64,000 nucleotides of DNA, taken from assembly GCF_029839275.1 (NCBI RefSeq), contig NZ_JAOCAH010000020.1:1-64000 (forward strand), given 5' to 3'. The DNA is from Pseudomonas sp. GD03944. GTDB taxonomy: Bacteria > Pseudomonadota > Gammaproteobacteria > Pseudomonadales > Pseudomonadaceae. Shown here piece after piece: positions 27,901-34,666 of this stretch. The notes beneath the pieces were generated by a model. The model saw nothing but the letters and a program-made list of their open reading frames with translations. It was not told the DNA's origin and did not search any database. Position numbers and translations under genes: made by a program. The first letter of the stretch is position 1. Each line of letters starts with the position of its first letter.

Positions 27901-28493
27901 GTTGGGAAGCGCCAGCACTCAACGGCTTGCGCAGCAACGCCATTCCCTGGACGGAGGCCGAACTCAGCGATTACCTAAGCAGCGGTTTTTCCGAGCGACA
28001 TGGCGTGGCAGCAGGCCCCATGGGACCAGTGGTCACCGAACTGGCGATGTTGCCCAAAAGCGATGTGCAGGCCATCGCCAACTACCTGATATCGCTCGAT
28101 ACGCCCGCACCGCAGACAACGACCTCAAGCACCGCCAATGCACCCGATACCCTGGCGCTGGCCCGCGGCCAGCGCACGTTCGAAGGCGCCTGCCAGGCCT
28201 GCCACAGCGATGGTCTCGGCCCCAAGCTGTTCGGCGTGAGCCCGTCGATGGCCGTCAACAGCAACGTGCATAGCGCCATACCGGACAACCTGCTGAACGT
28301 TATTCTGCATGGCATCGACAAACCCGCCACCCCGGAGCTGGGCTACATGCCAGCCTTCAAGGACAGCTTCAGTGACCGCCAGGTGGCAGAGCTGGTCGCT
28401 TATCTACGCCACCGCTTCGCCAGCGAACGACCGGCCTGGAACGGCCTGCTGGAAAAGGTCGCGCAGATCCGCGCCAACCCCGGCAGCCACTGA
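24945..28493 (+). CDS. nicB: nicotinate hydroxylase large subunit, molybdopterin–cytochrome c fusion
   Basis: An 1182-aa protein. Residues about 1–740 are the molybdopterin-binding dehydrogenase domain (for example HVDLGTGIRTSLAQI and PPMGSGESASVPSAAAI). One membrane helix (WWFGGLAGVFGATLGLLTTA) is at about 756–775, followed by three c-type haem motifs: CAVCH (near 813), CAACH (near 957) and CQACH (near 1081). This layout is that of NicB, which passes electrons from the molybdenum centre through the haems to the respiratory chain rather than to FAD. The cytochrome part should face the periplasm. It overlaps nicA by ten bases and converges on nicS with a 6-base gap. Confidence 0.94.
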   Translation: MRLTRDQWLERQDVLLVVDTIQPPSGPMPKGQIPEAKPRELGLFLAITGEDQVYAFNGHVDLGTGIRTSLAQIVAEELNLDLEQVEMVLGDTERAPNQGATIASATIQISAIPLRNAAAEARRHLSQLASERWQTGSEQLILEGGHFRHPDGRQLSFGELVAGQHIRLHISGDAPLKPASEYRLVGQGAARVDIPAKATGELTYVHDMRLPGMLHGRVVRPPYAGYDSGEFVGNSLLSVDESSIADIPGIVAVVVIRDFVGVVAEREEQAIRAAQQLKIEWKPWTHKLPDMCDVAQAIRDNPRIVRTVLDKGDVEHALANADQRLTRSYLWPYQLHASIGPSCALADYQEQHSRVWSGTQNPHLLRADLAWLLECDENQIEVIRMEAAGCYGRNCADDVCADALLLSRAVGKPVRVQLTREQEHVWEPKGTAQLMEVDGGLNADGSISAYDFQTSYPSNGAPTLALLLTGRVEPLPMMFEMGDRTSIPPYDYEHMRVTINDMAPLVRASWMRGVSAMPNSFAHESYIDELAFAAGVDPVQYRLQHLDDPRAKDLIQATAERADWQPRTQPQQTPAEGDVLRGRGFAYARYIHSKFPGFGAAWAAWVADVAVDRRTGEVAVTRVVIGHDAGMMINPEGVRHQIHGNVVQSTSRVLKEQVQFEESRVASTEWGTYPILTFPEVPAIDVMMMPRQTEPPMGSGESASVPSAAAIANAIYDATGLRFRELPITAERVRAALNGGEAGGTATPATPAASKRGKWWFGGLAGVFGATLGLLTTALPWRAEIAPVAPAPSGTWSAATLERGRLLAAAGDCAVCHTAPDGVINAGGLAMDTPFGTLYSTNITPDRETGIGSWSFGAFERAMREGISRDGRHLYPAFPYTAFRNISDTDMQALYAYLMSQEPVKQPAQANRMSFPFNIRPLMAGWNALFLGRGEYQADTTRSEQWNRGAYLVNGLGHCAACHSPRNLLGAEKGGQSFLAGGMVDGWEAPALNGLRSNAIPWTEAELSDYLSSGFSERHGVAAGPMGPVVTELAMLPKSDVQAIANYLISLDTPAPQTTTSSTANAPDTLALARGQRTFEGACQACHSDGLGPKLFGVSPSMAVNSNVHSAIPDNLLNVILHGIDKPATPELGYMPAFKDSFSDRQVAELVAYLRHRFASERPAWNGLLEKVAQIRANPGSH

Positions 28494-28499
28494 TCGCCA

Positions 28500-29147
28500 T
28501 CATCCCTGCGCGCGGCGTAGCCCGCGCAACACCAGGTCGCAGATGAAATCCAGCCAACGCTGCTTCTGTTCGGCAGTGGCCAGGCCATCGTCGAGAAAGC
28601 AACTGAGGGTGTGCAGGTTGGAGTTGTAGAAGTAGCACAGCGAGGCAATCATCAGGTAGACGTGATTGAGCTCGATATCCTCGCGGAACAGCCCCTGCTC
28701 CTGCCCTGCCCGAATGATCGGCTGCAAGACTCCGACGGCCTTGCCGGACAACGCGCGCAGGTTGCCGGACTTGCGCGCGTGCACGCCCTTGAGCAGGTTT
28801 TCCGTGCCCAGAATGGTGATGAATTCCGGGTGCTTGAGGTAATAGCCCCAAATGAAGGTAACCATCTGGCGCACGGCCTCCTCGGGCCGGCTCAGGTCGA
28901 AGCGCTGACGCGCCTCGGCGCGATTGAAGCGCTCGTAGATGGACTCCAGCACGCAGACGAACAGCTGATCCTTGTTGCCGAAGTAGTAAAAGATCATCCG
29001 CTCGTTGCACTTGGCCAGGCTGGCGATCTGCTCGGTACGCGCTCCGGCATAACCCTGGCGGCTGAACACGATGACAGCGGCCTTGAGAATCGCTGCCCGA
29101 CTGCGATCGGCCTGGGCGACCCGGGTGCCGCTCTTGGGCTTGTCCAT
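28500..29147 (-). CDS. nicS: TetR-family repressor of nicAB
   Basis: A 215-aa TetR regulator. The HTH covers about residues 15–60: AAVIVFSRQGYAGARTEQIA, SLAKCNERMIFYYFGNKDQLF. The C-terminal ligand domain contains LGTENLLKGVHARKS. Its position directly after nicB corresponds to NicS of P. putida, which represses nicAB and responds to nicotinate and 6-hydroxynicotinate. ATG 29147 follows GGAG at good spacing; the frame is open for 27 more codons without family similarity. Confidence 0.9.
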   Translation of the reverse strand: MDKPKSGTRVAQADRSRAAILKAAVIVFSRQGYAGARTEQIASLAKCNERMIFYYFGNKDQLFVCVLESIYERFNRAEARQRFDLSRPEEAVRQMVTFIWGYYLKHPEFITILGTENLLKGVHARKSGNLRALSGKAVGVLQPIIRAGQEQGLFREDIELNHVYLMIASLCYFYNSNLHTLSCFLDDGLATAEQKQRWLDFICDLVLRGLRRAQG

Positions 29148-29304
29148 GGGTACTCCGCAGAGGAAAGGGAACCAAGTATGCGTCATCGGCAACACCCGCT
29201 CCAAGGCGAGCGCCTGGCCACGGCGCATTTACCCACCACCCTGACGACTTGCATGCTCGCCAAACGCTGACCAAGATAGACGCCTACCACCACCGGGGGT
29301 CCCC

Positions 29305-30222
29305 GTGACAGAACTGCTGCTGGCCCTCTGGCCATTGTTCGCCTTGATCGTTGCCGGCTACTACCTGCGCCGCCGCGCCTTTCCCAACGAGGAGTTCTGG
29401 CCCGGTGCCGAGCGCCTCAACTACTTCATCCTGTTTCCTGCCCTGCTGTTCAGCAGCCTGGCCAAGGCACCGCTGAACAACCCGGCCTTGCCGCGCCTGG
29501 CGTTGGCGGTGATGCTGGGGCTGGGCATCGGCTGGCTGGCCCTGCTCCTGGTCAGGCGCCTGCGTGGCTGGCCTGCCGGACGTTTCGGCGCCTTCAGCCA
29601 GGGCATTCTACGCTTCAACACCTACCTGGGGCTGGCCGCCGTCGGCAGCCTGTTCGGCCAGGAGGGCCTGACCCTCGCCGCGCTGATGCTGGCGCTGATG
29701 GTGCCAACCGTGAACGTGCTGTCGGTCTGGTCGCTGACCGCCGAGCGCGGCGTGAGCGCCCGCAGCCTGCTGCTGCCGATCATCAAGAACCCGCTGATCC
29801 TCGCCTGCCTCGGCGGCGCCCTGGTCAACCTCAGCGGCCTCGGCCTGCCGGGTGGCAGCGATCGCCTGCTCAGCCTCCTGGCGGCCGCCAGCCTGCCCCT
29901 GGGCCTGCTGTGCGTGGGCGCGGCACTGAAACCCGAACAGCTCACCGGTGAAGTCCCGGCCCTGGCCTGGAACAGCCTGCTGCGCCTGCTGGCCATGCCC
30001 GCACTGGCGTGGGCCGTCGCCTACGGCCTGAACCTGCCGCCCATGGAAAGCACCGTGCTGGTGCTGTTCTTCGCCCTGCCCACGGCGCCGACCGCCTACG
30101 TGCTCACCCGCCAGCTCGGCGGCGACAGCCAGCTCATGGCCGGCATCATCACCCTGCAGACCCTGCTGGCCGTCGCTAGCCTGGTGCTCATCCTGACACT
30201 GATCCAAGGCATCGCGGCCTGA
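29305..30222 (+). CDS. AEC-family transporter
   Basis: A 305-aa membrane protein with about ten transmembrane helices of the auxin efflux carrier (AEC) family. The N-terminal LWPLFALIVAGYYLRRR, the FPALLFSSLAK segment and the C-terminal LPTAPTAYVLTRQLGGD are typical. Bacterial members carry organic acids such as malate; the substrate here is not known. The start is GTG 29305 after a GGGGG stretch. It is divergent from nicS and ends before a hairpin. Whether it belongs to nicotinate metabolism cannot be told. Confidence 0.85.
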   Translation: MTELLLALWPLFALIVAGYYLRRRAFPNEEFWPGAERLNYFILFPALLFSSLAKAPLNNPALPRLALAVMLGLGIGWLALLLVRRLRGWPAGRFGAFSQGILRFNTYLGLAAVGSLFGQEGLTLAALMLALMVPTVNVLSVWSLTAERGVSARSLLLPIIKNPLILACLGGALVNLSGLGLPGGSDRLLSLLAAASLPLGLLCVGAALKPEQLTGEVPALAWNSLLRLLAMPALAWAVAYGLNLPPMESTVLVLFFALPTAPTAYVLTRQLGGDSQLMAGIITLQTLLAVASLVLILTLIQGIAA

Positions 30223-30236
30223 TCCCACCGTTCATC

Positions 30237-30262
30237 CGCTGCGTGGCCATCGTCACGCAGCG
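30237..30262 (+). terminator. hairpin after the AEC transporter gene
   Basis: CGCTGCGTG (30237–30245) and CACGCAGCG (30254–30262) form a perfect 9-bp stem with an 8-base loop, 15 bases after the stop. No T tract follows, so termination would be weak or factor-assisted. Confidence 0.5.
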
Positions 30263-30459
30263 AAAGCTCGCTGAAAGCTTCGCCCCCTAGCATGTGCGCA
30301 TAGCCGGCATCCGACCGGCCGATCCCGATAACAACAAGATGGTGATTGCCATGTGCCGCTGCAACCGTTTCCCCGCCCTAGCCATGCCCGCTCTCCACCT
30401 GCCGACGGCCTCGCGCTGATTCCACTCAGCCCACGCCGCCCCCTCTGGAGACTACTGCC

Positions 30460-31764
30460 ATGCTGACATTCCTTGGCTTCGCCATGGTTTCGACGTTCAT
30501 GTTCCTGATCATGAGCAAGCGCCTGTCGGCGCTGATCGCGCTGATCATCATCCCGATCCTGTTCGCCCTAATCGGCGGGTTCGCCACCGAAATCGGTCCG
30601 ATGATGCTCGAGGGCATCAGCAAGCTCGCGCCCACCGGCGTGATGCTGATGTTCGCCATCCTCTACTTTGCGGTGATGATCGACTCGGGCCTGTTCGACC
30701 CGCCCGTGCGCCTGATCCTCAGGCTGGTCAAGGGCGACCCGATGAAGGTCGCCGTCGGCACCGTGGCCCTGGCGCTGATCGTGTCTCTGGACGGCGACGG
30801 CTCCACCACCTACATGATCTGCGTCGGCGCCATGCTGCCGCTGTACAGCCGCCTGAAGATGAGTCCGACCATCATGGCCGGCCTGATCATCATGGCCGGC
30901 GGCATCATGAACATGACCCCGTGGGGCGGCCCGACCGCCCGCGCGGCCAGCGCCCTGCACGTCGATCCGTCGGACGTGTTCGTGCCGATGATCCCGACCA
31001 TGGTGTTCGGCGCGATCGTCCTGTTCGGCGTCGCCTACCTCTATGGCCTGCGTGAGCGCAAACGCCTGGGCGTGCTGCACCTGCCGGACGAGCAGGTCAA
31101 CCACGAAGAAATCAGCGTGTCGCAGTTCCCCGAGGCGCGTCGCCCCAAACTGCTGTGGATCAACGCCCTGCTCACCGTGGGCCTGATGACCACCCTGATC
31201 GCCGGCCTGCTGCCGATGCCGGTGCTGTTCATGATCGCCTTCAGCATCGCCATGATCATCAACTACCCCTGCCTGCAGCAGCAGAAGGAGCGCATCGCGG
31301 CCCACGCCGGTAACGTCCTGGCAGTGGTCGGCCTGATCTTCGCGGCGGGCATCTTCACCGGCATCCTCAGCGGCACCGGCATGGTCGATGCCATGTCCAA
31401 GAGCCTGCTGGCGGTCATCCCCGATGCACTCGGCCCACACCTGGCGGTGATCACCGCGCTGGTGAGCATGCCGTTCACCTTCTTCATGTCCAACGACGCC
31501 TTCTACTACGGCATCCTCCCGGTGCTGAACCAGGCCGCCTCCGGCTACGGCATCAGCGCCGTGGAAATGGCCCGCGCCTCCATCGTCGGCCAGCCGGTGC
31601 ACCTGCTCAGCCCGCTGGTGCCCTCGACCTACCTGCTGATCGGCCTGGCGAAGATCGAATTCGGCGACCTGCAGCGCTTCACCCTGAAGTGGGCGGTGCT
31701 GGTGTGCATGGCCATCATGGTGACTGCATTGGTGCTGGGTGCGTTTCCGCTATTCGGTAGCTGA
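30460..31764 (+). CDS. CitMHS-family citrate transporter
   Basis: A 434-aa membrane protein with about 11–12 helices of the citrate-Mg2+:H+ (CitMHS) family. The signatures SLDGDGSTTYMICVGAMLPLY, MTPWGGPTARAASAL and MSNDAFYYGILPVL are characteristic. It is expected to import citrate as a metal complex. ATG 30460 follows CTGGAG. No two-component system for citrate is next to it. The gene upstream is an unrelated transporter with an intervening hairpin, so it probably has its own promoter in the 200-base gap. Confidence 0.92.
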   Translation: MLTFLGFAMVSTFMFLIMSKRLSALIALIIIPILFALIGGFATEIGPMMLEGISKLAPTGVMLMFAILYFAVMIDSGLFDPPVRLILRLVKGDPMKVAVGTVALALIVSLDGDGSTTYMICVGAMLPLYSRLKMSPTIMAGLIIMAGGIMNMTPWGGPTARAASALHVDPSDVFVPMIPTMVFGAIVLFGVAYLYGLRERKRLGVLHLPDEQVNHEEISVSQFPEARRPKLLWINALLTVGLMTTLIAGLLPMPVLFMIAFSIAMIINYPCLQQQKERIAAHAGNVLAVVGLIFAAGIFTGILSGTGMVDAMSKSLLAVIPDALGPHLAVITALVSMPFTFFMSNDAFYYGILPVLNQAASGYGISAVEMARASIVGQPVHLLSPLVPSTYLLIGLAKIEFGDLQRFTLKWAVLVCMAIMVTALVLGAFPLFGS

Positions 31765-31865
31765 AGCGCACATATTTTGACGAAATTTTCACACGACTGG
31801 CGTTAGAATCCGGCACCTGGCCGGTATCTGGCGCCAGTCTGTTCTATCACTCGCAAGGAACCTCT

Positions 31866-32645
31866 ATGGAATGGCTGACCAACCCGGAAATCTGGGTTGC
31901 CTTCTTGACTCTGACTGCTCTGGAAATCGTCCTGGGCATCGACAACATCATCATGATCGCCATTCTGGTCGGGCGCATGCCGCCTCACCTGCAGGCACGC
32001 ACCCGGATGTTCGGTCTGGCCCTGGCCATGGTCACGCGCATCCTGTTGCTGCTGTCCATCACCTGGATCATGCGTCTGACCACCGACCTGTTCCACATCT
32101 TCGACCAGGGCATCTCGGGCCGCGACCTGATCCTGTTCTTCGGTGGCCTGTTCCTTCTGTGGAAGAGCAGCAGCGAGATCTACCACGGCCTGGAAGGTGA
32201 AGACGAAAGCGCCGAAGCCCCGAAAGGCGCGGCCAAGCACTTCATCGGCACCATCATCCAGATCGCCATCATCGACATCGTGTTCTCCCTGGACTCGGTC
32301 ATCACCGCTGTCGGCATGGTCGATCACGTACCGGTCATGGTCGCCGCGATCATCGTCGCCGTCCTGGTGATGATGCTGTCGGCCGGCACCATCAGCGCCT
32401 TCATCGACCGTCACCCGTCGCTGAAGATGCTGGCGCTGTCGTTCCTGATCGTGGTCGGTACCGTCCTGATCGCCGAAGCCTTCGAAGTGCATGTGCCGAA
32501 AGGCTACGTCTACTTCGCCATGGCGTTCTCCCTGGCCGTCGAAGCGCTGAACATCCGCATGCGCATTGCCCGCCGCAAGGCAGAAGGCAAGGACGTCGAC
32601 GACCTCGACCCGGTCAAGCTGCGCAAGGACATCCCAGGGCAATAA
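31866..32645 (+). CDS. TerC-family integral membrane protein
   Basis: A 259-aa protein with seven to eight hydrophobic helices. The TerC signatures are GIDNIIMIAILVGRMP, FSLDSVITAVGMVDHVPVMV and MLALSFLIVVGTVLIAEAF, including the acidic residues within helices that are thought to bind metal. Family members act in tellurite resistance, manganese export or metal loading of exported proteins; the particular role cannot be read from sequence. The Shine-Dalgarno is AAGGAA. It has its own terminator downstream. Confidence 0.9.
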   Translation: MEWLTNPEIWVAFLTLTALEIVLGIDNIIMIAILVGRMPPHLQARTRMFGLALAMVTRILLLLSITWIMRLTTDLFHIFDQGISGRDLILFFGGLFLLWKSSSEIYHGLEGEDESAEAPKGAAKHFIGTIIQIAIIDIVFSLDSVITAVGMVDHVPVMVAAIIVAVLVMMLSAGTISAFIDRHPSLKMLALSFLIVVGTVLIAEAFEVHVPKGYVYFAMAFSLAVEALNIRMRIARRKAEGKDVDDLDPVKLRKDIPGQ

Positions 32646-32662
32646 GCCTGGCGGGATGACAA

Positions 32663-32690
32663 AAAAACGGGGCCTGATGGCCCCGTTTTT
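32663..32690. terminator. bidirectional terminator between terC-like gene and prfH
   Basis: AACGGGGCC pairs with GGCCCCGTT around TGAT (32675–32678), extended by A-T pairs on both sides. The plus strand ends in TTTTT and the minus strand in a longer T run, so it can stop both converging genes. Confidence 0.93.
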
Positions 32691-32703
32691 CGTTTCTGCA
32701 CGG

Positions 32704-33318
32704 TTACCCCGGCTCGAACCGCTCACCGCGAAACACCCGCGTCGGGTTGCCCCGCTCCACCTGGTGGTGGGACAAGCGCCGCTCGGCACGCAGGGCGATG
32801 CCGGCCTCCTGCTCGCGTTGGGCCAGGCGCTGGCCGATCAGCAGCAGGGCCAGGCGCTTGTTGGCGTGCTGGCTGCGCTCGCTCTGCACCTTGACGCTGA
32901 TGCCGCTGGCCAGGTGGGTGGCGCGCACCGCCGAGTCGGTGGTGTTGACGTGCTGGCCGCCCGGGCCGGACGAACGCAGGGTCTCGAAGCGGATCTCGCT
33001 GGCCAGTTCAGCCGCCGGTGCAGCGAAGCGCGCCCCGCCGAAGAACCAGTTCTTGCGAGCATGGGTCGGCCGGTACGGGCTGACGCAGATCCATTGCAGC
33101 GATCCCTGCCACCCCTGCGCCAGCGTGTCGGCCTGTCCGCCTTCCAGCGCCAGCAGCACCGAACGCAGGGTGCCCTGGCGTGGGCCTGGCTCCCGTTCGA
33201 GCACCTGCACCCCGACGCCCAGCGCCTGGGCTTCGTCCTGCAGCCTGTGCAGCGCCCTGGCCACGGCCAGCGCGCATTCATCCGGCCCCTGGGCCGCCGA
33301 GAGTTGGAGAAGGATCAT
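32704..33318 (-). CDS. prfH: peptide chain release factor homologue PrfH
   Basis: A 204-aa class I release-factor homologue. It has the PrfH-type N-terminal part (GTLRSVLLALEGG, SLQWICVSPYRPTHARKNWF) and the catalytic peptidyl-tRNA hydrolysis domain with GGQ at residues 120–122 (SGPGGQHVNTT). The codon-recognition domain of RF1/RF2 is missing, so it is not expected to read stop codons. PrfH with its paired RtcB has been described as recognising ribosomes cut in the 16S decoding centre and releasing the stalled peptide before the rRNA is re-ligated. ATG 33318 overlaps the rtcB stop (TGATG), so translation is coupled. The frame is open further upstream, inside rtcB, which is not coding. Confidence 0.93.
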   Translation of the reverse strand: MILLQLSAAQGPDECALAVARALHRLQDEAQALGVGVQVLEREPGPRQGTLRSVLLALEGGQADTLAQGWQGSLQWICVSPYRPTHARKNWFFGGARFAAPAAELASEIRFETLRSSGPGGQHVNTTDSAVRATHLASGISVKVQSERSQHANKRLALLLIGQRLAQREQEAGIALRAERRLSHHQVERGNPTRVFRGERFEPG

Positions 33319-34454
33319 CAGCAGCACCCTCCCCGCGTCTTGTAGGTCAGCACCGGCTTGAGCCGTGCCAGTACCCGCACCAGGCCCGCTTCGCGCAGCG
33401 CGCCGACCACCGAATCGATGGCCTTGTACGCCTCGGGCGCTTCTTCGTAGATCAGCGCGCGATCGGCACAGATCACCCGACTGCCCAGCGCGGTACGGCC
33501 CAGTTGCTCGACGCTGTAGCGAGCGGCGAGGCGGTCCTTGCATTCGCTGCGCACCTATTTGCGCCCGGCGCCGTGGGCCAGCGACAGCAGGCTGCGCTCG
33601 TCCGCCAGCGGCTGCACCAGGTAGCTGTAGTCGCCCCGGGAGCCGGGGATCACCACCAGCCCCTGGTCCGACGGCGTGGCGCCCTTGCGGTGCAGCCAAC
33701 CGTGCTGGTTGCCGATGACGGCAGGCGATACCAGGTTGTGGTTGATGTCCAGCAGCGCCTCCCCCTCGCAGCGCAGTGCGTCGAGCATGCGCCGGGCGAT
33801 CAGTTGGCGGTTGGCCTCGGCGAAACGCAGGGCGCCGTCATGCCGCGCCAGGTAATGCGTGCACGCTTCGCTGCCTGCCTCCAGGCCCTGATGACCGAAC
33901 AGCTCGACCTGCTCGCGCAGGATCGCCTCGCCCAGCCCGCGCGAGCCGCTGTGCACCAGCAACAGCAGGTGTTTGCGGTCGATGCCGAGCGCGGCAACCG
34001 CGTCGGCGTCGTAGCAGGTGTCGAGTTGCTGCAGCTCGGCGAAGTGGTTGCCGCCGCCGATGGTGCCCAGGGAACGCTCGTGCCCCGAATGTGGCAGGCC
34101 GAAGGCCGCCACGGCCCCCTGCCAGCTGTCGTCCAGGAGCGTGTCGAGGTTGCCGAGGCGTTTCTCCAGCTTGTCCAGGTTCAGCTTGGCGGTGGCGATA
34201 CCGGTGCGCCACAGCGCCATGCCGCAGCCGATGTCGTTGCCGACCAGGGCCGGGTACAACCGGCCCACGGAAAAGAACGCCGCGCCGACCGGATAGCCGC
34301 GCCCCGGGTGCAGGTCCGGCATGCCGGCCACCCGGTGCATGCCCGGCAGGCGTGCGGTGGTTTCAAGTTGCTGGATCGCTTTTCCTTCGATCCAGGTGTC
34401 GTCCGCGGCGATCAAGGCGATGCCGTCGGACAAATGGCGAATGCAAGTGCCCAT
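33318..34454 (-). pseudogene. rtcB: RtcB-type RNA ligase interrupted by one in-frame TAG
   Basis: The reading frame encodes 378 residues if codon 300 (33557–33555, TAG) is read through. RtcB motifs are in order: the metal/catalytic Cys in VGNDIGCGMAL, TIGGGNHFAE, HSGSRGLG, INHNLVSP, and AHGAGRK at residues 293–299, whose His is the one guanylylated in RtcB. TAG follows at once; the same frame goes on with VRSECKDRL, PEAYKAIDSVV and a C-terminal LKPVLTYKTRGG, so the lost 78 residues include the conserved C-terminal Lys. Homologues often have Trp after this Lys, so TGG to TAG is the simplest change. All other positions look intact, so it is a recent mutation, a sequence error, or a read-through codon. 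Four-base-spaced coupling with prfH is preserved. Confidence 0.85.
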
Positions 34455-34457
34455 AGT

Positions 34458-34497
34458 CCAATCCTGATGGGTTGAAACAGAAGATGTCTTGGATTGG
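34458..34497 (-). promoter_or_regulatory. hairpin that can hide the rtcB ribosome-binding site
   Basis: On the minus strand CCAATCC (34497–34491) is exactly complementary to GGATTGG (34464–34458), with 26 bases between. GGATTGG holds the only Shine-Dalgarno-like sequence before the rtcB ATG at 34454. The same region (ATCAGG, 34468–34463) can also pair with CCTGAT (34583–34578) inside the upstream leader ORF. Two exclusive pairings are therefore possible. Confidence 0.45.
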
Positions 34498-34549
34498 CAG
34501 GCCGAAGGCCGGGCGTTGCGGGACCGCTAGCGGGTAGCGGAACGTGCGA

Positions 34550-34591
34550 TCAAACCAGGCGCGACCTGCAAAGGGTAATCAGGGAATGCAT
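34550..34591 (-). CDS. 13-residue leader ORF upstream of rtcB
   Basis: ATG 34591 to TGA 34550 encodes MHSLITLCRSRLV. The nine-base Shine-Dalgarno AAAGGAGGT (34605–34597) is nearly the full anti-SD complement and is placed five bases before the ATG. It is far stronger than the site of rtcB itself. The ORF sits between a well-spaced promoter candidate and rtcB. Small stems follow (CCGCTA/TAGCGG at 34524–34540, GGCC/GGCC at 34500–34510). A regulatory leader peptide is the likeliest reading; the peptide has no recognised family. Confidence 0.45.
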   Translation of the reverse strand: MHSLITLCRSRLV

Positions 34592-34629
34592 GATGAACCT
34601 CCTTTGCTGTCGGTTGAGAGAAGGCGCGC

Positions 34630-34658
34630 ATCCTATGCCGATGAGGCGCGCCGTGCAA
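34630..34658 (-). promoter_or_regulatory. candidate sigma70 promoter of rtcB–prfH
   Basis: On the minus strand TTGCAC (34658–34653) and TAGGAT (34635–34630) are separated by exactly 17 bases. Transcription would begin near 34623, about 30 bases before the leader ORF. The element starts nine bases after the preceding gene. I looked for a sigma54 -24/-12 element, as used by E. coli rtcBA, and found none. Confidence 0.45.
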
Positions 34659-34666
34659 CACCCGCC

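Noticed and set aside
30351..30419. Possible 22-codon leader peptide before the citrate transporter
   Set aside because: No ribosome-binding site and no hairpin or pairing with the transporter start, so chance is likelier than in the rtcB leader.
31777..31809. TTGACG and TAGAAT upstream of the TerC gene as a sigma70 promoter
   Set aside because: Each hexamer is good, but the spacer is 21 bases, too long for a normal sigma70 promoter.
33318..33554. Independent 78-aa gene starting at the GTG after the rtcB TAG
   Set aside because: There is no Shine-Dalgarno before the GTG, and the sequence is plainly the C-terminal end of RtcB in the same frame.
32704..33699. Longer 331-codon version of prfH
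   Set aside because: The extra N-terminal part is the rtcB coding region read in another frame; PrfH proteins are about 200 residues and begin MILLQLS.
34630..34666. Sigma54 promoter for rtcB, as in E. coli rtcBA
   Set aside because: No GG/GC pair with the required 10-base spacing, and no RtcR gene nearby.
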